NCBI GenBank assembly: GCA_947446335.1
Contig: CANFGA010000085.1
Span: 1-9,181, forward strand
DNA from: Oxalobacteraceae bacterium
GTDB lineage: Bacteria > Pseudomonadota > Gammaproteobacteria > Burkholderiales > Burkholderiaceae_D
DNA: 9,181 nucleotides
Reading direction: 5' to 3'
Both the position numbers and the translations under genes were made by a program. Shown here one piece after another: positions 6,472 through 9,181 of the stretch. The notes beneath the pieces were generated by a model. That model was not told the origin of the DNA. It worked only from the letters and a program-made list of their open reading frames with translations, and did not search any database. The first letter of the stretch is position 1. Each line of letters starts with the position of its first letter.

Positions 6472-6990
6472 TTAGCTGGTCCAGGGACCGATCTTGTAAA
6501 GACGCTCTTCTTCGTGGCCACTCTCGCCGAACGCGTCGGCGGCAAACAGGGTGGCGATCGAGCAACCTGCGTCTTGCTGCAGGGCGAAATTGGTAAACAA
6601 GCGGTGCGACGCCTCGTTGCTGGGGCTGATGGTCGTTTCCATCCAGCGCAACGGGCCGGTCGTTTGCTGTTGCAGATGGCGCAGCATGGCGGTGCCCAGT
6701 TTCTGGCCGCGCAGGGCCGGAGCCACGGCAACTTGCCAAACGAACAGCGTGTCGGGCTGTTTGGGCGGGACATAGGCGGTGATGGCGCCGACGATGACAC
6801 CATCGATGCAAGCGACGACGCTGGTTTCGGCATGGTGCTGGCACAGCAGCAGATACGCATACAGCGAGTTCAAGTCCAGCGGCGGACAAGCGGCGACCAG
6901 CGCGTGGAGCGCGGCGCCATCGGCGGGCAAGGGTTGTCGTAAAGTCAGGCTGCTGGCCGCTGGGGCCAGATCAAGAATGCTGGTATTCAT
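6472..6990 (-). CDS. ectA: L-2,4-diaminobutyrate N-gamma-acetyltransferase EctA
   Basis: A 172-residue GNAT-fold acetyltransferase that moves the acetyl group of acetyl-CoA to the gamma-amino group of L-2,4-diaminobutyrate, the second step of the ectoine pathway. The acetyl-CoA pyrophosphate-binding motif is at 94-100 (RGQKLGT), following WQVAVAP. Family-typical blocks are PPLDLNSLYAYLLL (36-49), ETTISPSNEAS (118-128) and GHEEERLYKIGP (158-169). Length is normal. The ATG is preceded by GGAGG (6995-6999) four bases away. It lies 98 bases downstream of ectR, with no obvious sigma70 promoter between, so it may depend on the promoter in front of ectR or on a promoter type I cannot recognise by eye. 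A diverged osmotic-stress promoter cannot be excluded. Confidence 0.96.
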   Translation of the reverse strand: MNTSILDLAPAASSLTLRQPLPADGAALHALVAACPPLDLNSLYAYLLLCQHHAETSVVACIDGVIVGAITAYVPPKQPDTLFVWQVAVAPALRGQKLGTAMLRHLQQQTTGPLRWMETTISPSNEASHRLFTNFALQQDAGCSIATLFAADAFGESGHEEERLYKIGPWTS

Positions 6991-7008
6991 GGTGCCTCCG
7001 TATGCAAA

Positions 7009-7037
7009 CCGGAGTCCGGGGTGGATGTCATCTCCAC
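7009..7037. promoter_or_regulatory. Two short inverted repeats in the ectR-ectA gap (possible operator)
   Basis: Within the 98-base gap before ectA are two adjacent dyads. One is CCGGA-N-TCCGG at 7009-7019. The other is GTGGA-7-TCCAC at 7021-7037, which itself contains GATG-T-CATC at 7024-7032. They lie 19-47 bases upstream of the ectA ATG, where a repressor would block transcription initiation or elongation. MarR regulators bind such dyads, but these do not resemble the AT-rich EctR site known from Methylomicrobium. Short GC-rich dyads are also common by chance. Confidence 0.25.
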
Positions 7038-7088
7038 TTCGAACTGCGGCTGGTCAGACGGGGATCGTGGAGCACAGACCCATGCAAC

Positions 7089-7577
7089 TCAGAGCGGGGC
7101 GGCTGGCGCCTTTACCTCGAGCAGCGTGGCAAATTGTTCCAACATCGCGACCAGCATTTGCTGGTTGTTTTCCGGCAGCGCAGCGAGTGCGCTGGAAAAG
7201 CCTTGCGGCAGCGCCGAGGGCGCATCGTCGACCAAGTTCTGGCCGGCCGCAGTGGCGGTCACATGGACCTTGCGCCGATCGCGTGTATCGCGCTCCCGGC
7301 GCACCAGTTGCTTTTCTTCAAGCCGGTCGACGATGCCGACCACGGTGCTGGCACTGAGGTGGATCTCGGATCCGATTGATTTCAGGGTACTGGGCCCCAA
7401 TCGGACGATGGCCATCAGTGCGACCAGTTGCGGCGTCGTGATGTTGTGGGTTGTGCCTAGTCGCTTGGAGTGATGCTCAACGCATTGGGCAATGCGGCGT
7501 ACGCTTTGCAAAATGCGGATTGAATCGTTCGCGGTGGCCGGTGCAATGACAAGTGGTGGTGGGGTAACTTCGCTCAT
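7089..7577 (-). CDS. ectR: MarR-family regulator of ectoine genes, EctR
   Basis: A 162-residue MarR-type winged-helix regulator, most likely the local controller of the downstream ect-ehu genes; EctR in methylotrophs represses ectABC under low salt. The DNA-binding domain runs from about 48 to 110. It has helix-turn-helix STLKSIGSEIHLSASTVVGIVDRLEEKQ (63-90), with the recognition helix around 75-88, and the basic wing RDTRDRRKVHVT (97-108). Flanking helices (about 18-40 and 125-155) should form the dimer interface. I chose the ATG at 7577 (MSEV). It has no good Shine-Dalgarno. A TTG at 7616 would add 13 residues and has GAGG only three bases away, so the start is uncertain. It is co-directional with ectA and preceded by a near-consensus promoter. 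A generic MarR regulator is possible, but position makes EctR the best call. Confidence 0.85.
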   Translation of the reverse strand: MSEVTPPPLVIAPATANDSIRILQSVRRIAQCVEHHSKRLGTTHNITTPQLVALMAIVRLGPSTLKSIGSEIHLSASTVVGIVDRLEEKQLVRRERDTRDRRKVHVTATAAGQNLVDDAPSALPQGFSSALAALPENNQQMLVAMLEQFATLLEVKAPAAPL

Positions 7578-7690
7578 GTTTTCAGTGTATCGGCTTCCCG
7601 GGTTCTTGTCTTGCAATGGCCTCGCGCCGTGGTGCGACTGCGCACAGCCTGTTCTGTGTTGCTCCTTCGAAACCCTGTTAAAGAGGGATT

Positions 7691-7719
7691 ATTGTAATGG
7701 AAGGAATGTATTGTGTCAA
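7691..7719 (-). promoter_or_regulatory. Near-consensus sigma70 promoter upstream of ectR
   Basis: On the minus strand, -35 TTGACA (7714-7719) is a perfect match and -10 TACAAT (7691-7696) is five of six, separated by exactly 17 bases. Transcription would start near 7684. That gives a leader of about 107 bases to the ATG at 7577, or about 68 to the alternative TTG. The sequence just upstream is AT-rich and could act as an UP element. It is the strongest promoter I can find in the window and would read ectR and, absent a terminator, the whole ect-ehu set. Confidence 0.75.
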
Positions 7720-7735
7720 AAGTAATTTCACCAAG

Positions 7736-7757
7736 AATCATTCGTATACAAATTATT
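7736..7757. promoter_or_regulatory. 22-bp imperfect palindrome, candidate operator upstream of the ectR promoter
   Basis: The half-sites AATCATTCGTA and TACAAATTATT are complementary at 9 of 11 positions, centred on GTATAC. The element ends 17 bases before the -35 hexamer, about 52-73 bases upstream of the predicted start. It is AT-rich and of the size MarR-type dimers bind. EctR, or another osmotic regulator, could bind here. The position suits activation or remote repression more than simple occlusion of RNA polymerase. No binding evidence is available from sequence alone. Confidence 0.4.
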
Positions 7758-7782
7758 TAATCGTAAAGTTGCTGTGCGATGC

Positions 7783-7801
7783 CTGGCGCAAGCCAGTTTT
7801 T
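7783..7801 (+). terminator. Terminator-like hairpin on the plus strand between ectR and the MFS gene
   Basis: Stem CTGGC/GCCAG with loop GCAA, followed directly by TTTTT on the plus strand. The form is that of a short intrinsic terminator, but no plus-strand gene precedes it. It could stop antisense transcription before the MFS gene. On the minus strand the same hairpin lies about 30 bases after the MFS stop codon but lacks a U-run, so it could only act there as a 3'-end structure. Flanking CGATG (7777-7781) and CATCG (7802-7806) extend the dyad. Confidence 0.4.
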
Positions 7802-7824
7802 CATCGGTCTTTGCATCCGCTTTT

Positions 7825-9181
7825 TTATTCGTTTTTCTTGACCTGAATCGGTCTTTTGCTGATGCTGGCGCCATCGTCGCCATGCAAGGTCCGAAACGCC
7901 AGCGAAGACAGGATCGTCACTGCGGCCAGCGTCACGAAGGCGTGATGCAGTGCATTGCTGACCATCAATTGGTCGGTTTGCGGCAAGTCGCCCAGATACC
8001 AGCCGACGACCAGCGAGCCGCAAGCGAGACCGAAGCTCATCGACAATTGCTGCATCGAACTGGCCAGCGTGCTCGCCATGCTGGAGTCGATCGGCTCGAT
8101 ATCTGCATAGGCGATGCTGTTCATGCTGGAAAATTGCAGCGAATTGAACAAGCCCAGGAACAGGCTGAGCACGACGATCGCCGCGATCGGCGTGCCTGGC
8201 GTGACCAGCGCAAAGAGTGCGATCGTGACGCCGATCAGCACCGTGTTGACAACCAGCACCTGGCGATAGCCGAAGCGCGCCAGGATGCGGATCGAAATGA
8301 ACTTCATTCCCATCGCGGCCGCAGCGGCCGGCATCATCAACAGGCCAGATTGCCAGGCCGGCAAGCCCATCCCCAACTGGTACAGCAGCGGCAGCAGGAA
8401 TGGCATGCCGCCGACCCCGAGGCGGGTCACGAAGCCGCCGGCCACCGAGACGCGAAAGGTGCGTATGCGCAACAGTGTCAGGCGCAGCAAGGGATGCAGC
8501 GAGCGGCTGGCGTGCCAGGCGTAGGCTGCCAGCAAGCCGATCGATAGCACCAGCAAGGCCGCCGCCGGCGCCGCATCCAACTGGTGCTCGCCGAACAACT
8601 CGAGCAGCCACGACAGCAGGGCGATGCCGCTGCCAAACAGGGCCAGGCCGATCCAGTCCAGCGGTCTATCCTTGTCGCCATAATAATCGGGCATGTAGCG
8701 GTAAGCCAGCAGCAGCGCAGCCAGTCCGACCGGCACGTTGACGAAGAAAATCTCGCGCCACGACAGCCAGTGCACGATCAAGCCGCCCACCGTGGGGCCC
8801 AGCAGCGGCCCGATCAGCGCCGGGATGATGACGAAATTCATCGCCGCCAGCAATTCATTCTTGGGAAAGGTCCGGATGATCGTCATGCGCCCGACCGGCA
8901 TCATCATCGCCGCGCCCATCCCTTGCAGCACGCGCGAGGCGACCAGCATCGGCGCATTCACCGCCAGGCCGCACAAGATCGAGGCCAGCGTGAAGATCGC
9001 CACCGCGCTGGCGAACACGCGCCGCGTGCCGTAGCGGTCGGCCAGCCATCCGCTGACCGGAATGCAGACCGCCAGCGTCAGGATATAGCTGGTGACGACC
9101 GATTTCAGGCTCAGCGGCGTCACGCTCAAGCTGGCCGCGATGCTGGGTATGGCGGTGTTGACGATCGTCGAATCGAGCTGC
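7825..9181 (-). CDS. MdtD/EmrB-like MFS multidrug transporter (5' end beyond window)
   Basis: The 3' part of a DHA2-type major facilitator, with 451 residues visible and the N-terminus cut by the window edge. The reading frame is open to position 9180, and the first visible residues are QLDSTIVNTAIP, the conserved motif at the end of the first membrane helix, so only a short N-terminal piece is missing. Motif A (GWLADRYGTRR) is at visible residues 44-54 and motif C (GPLLGPTVGG) at 124-133. It closely resembles E. coli MdtD, including VLQGMGAAMMMPVGR and the SSMNS stretch. It is probably a proton-driven exporter in the inner membrane; the substrate is unknown. It runs in the same direction as ectR, and its stop lies about 250 bases before the ectR ATG with no minus-strand terminator evident. 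A role in ectoine efflux would be speculation. Confidence 0.9.
   Translation of the reverse strand, partial: QLDSTIVNTAIPSIAASLSVTPLSLKSVVTSYILTLAVCIPVSGWLADRYGTRRVFASAVAIFTLASILCGLAVNAPMLVASRVLQGMGAAMMMPVGRMTIIRTFPKNELLAAMNFVIIPALIGPLLGPTVGGLIVHWLSWREIFFVNVPVGLAALLLAYRYMPDYYGDKDRPLDWIGLALFGSGIALLSWLLELFGEHQLDAAPAAALLVLSIGLLAAYAWHASRSLHPLLRLTLLRIRTFRVSVAGGFVTRLGVGGMPFLLPLLYQLGMGLPAWQSGLLMMPAAAAAMGMKFISIRILARFGYRQVLVVNTVLIGVTIALFALVTPGTPIAAIVVLSLFLGLFNSLQFSSMNSIAYADIEPIDSSMASTLASSMQQLSMSFGLACGSLVVGWYLGDLPQTDQLMVSNALHHAFVTLAAVTILSSLAFRTLHGDDGASISKRPIQVKKNE

Noticed and set aside
7584..7606. Weak -35/-10 pair (AAGACA, 17 bases, TACACT) directly before the ectR ATG
   Set aside because: Each hexamer matches only four of six positions, and it would give a nearly leaderless mRNA. 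The element at 7691-7719 is far better.
7578..7616. TTG start giving EctR 13 extra residues
   Set aside because: It is a rare start codon with GAGG only three bases away, and the extra residues are polar with no motif. Kept only as an alternative.
7662..7667. AAGGAG on the minus strand in the ectR leader
   Set aside because: It looks like a Shine-Dalgarno, but no ATG, GTG or TTG follows within a usable distance, so no leader peptide is supported.
7757..8611. Minus-strand open frame of 284 codons in a different frame inside the MFS gene
   Set aside because: It overlaps the real transporter frame and its Arg/Ala/Gly-rich composition has no membrane segments. Its last 15 codons beyond the MFS stop, an ATG frame ending at 7757, lack a ribosome-binding site and look incidental.

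Overview
This window holds a complete cassette for making and importing the compatible solutes ectoine and 5-hydroxyectoine. It is flanked by two genes not obviously related to it. Nine genes run in one direction on the minus strand, in transcription order ectR - ectA - ectB - ectC - ectD - ehuB - ehuC - ehuD - ehuA, from about position 7577 down to 691. A small secreted protein gene (DUF3455 type, 162-689, plus strand) converges on the end of ehuA with one base between the stop codons. At the right edge, a truncated MdtD/EmrB-type MFS transporter gene lies on the minus strand upstream of ectR and runs out of the window.

How the genes work together: EctB transaminates L-aspartate-semialdehyde to L-2,4-diaminobutyrate. 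EctA acetylates that to N-gamma-acetyl-diaminobutyrate. EctC cyclises it to ectoine, and EctD hydroxylates ectoine to 5-hydroxyectoine. EhuB (periplasmic binding protein), EhuC and EhuD (permeases) and EhuA (ATPase) form an ABC importer that should recapture ectoines leaked from the cell or scavenge them from outside. EctR is a MarR-type regulator, the usual local controller of ect genes. Catalytic and ligand residues look intact in every enzyme checked. No ectoine-degradation gene (doe/eut type) and no dedicated aspartokinase (ask_ect) lies in the window, so the logic is synthesis plus recovery rather than catabolism.

Gene packing is very tight. Two junctions are ATGA overlaps (ectB/ectC, ehuC/ehuD). 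In three others the upstream TAA stop codon is part of the next gene's Shine-Dalgarno sequence (ectC/ectD, ehuB/ehuC, ehuD/ehuA). The only looser joints are ectR/ectA, ectA/ectB and ectD/ehuB. The best promoter is a near-perfect sigma70 element upstream of ectR (TTGACA, 17 bp, TACAAT), in an AT-rich intergenic stretch that also carries a 22-bp imperfect palindrome. No comparably good promoter was seen directly in front of ectA.

Organism: the moderately high G+C content (judged by eye), the DUF3455 protein and the general protein style suggest a betaproteobacterium of the Burkholderiales, possibly Oxalobacteraceae. This is inference, not shown by a marker gene. I see no insertion sequence, tRNA, rRNA, CRISPR array or integration site. 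The system is a known one. What merits attention is its arrangement and its regulatory sequences, not a new enzyme class.
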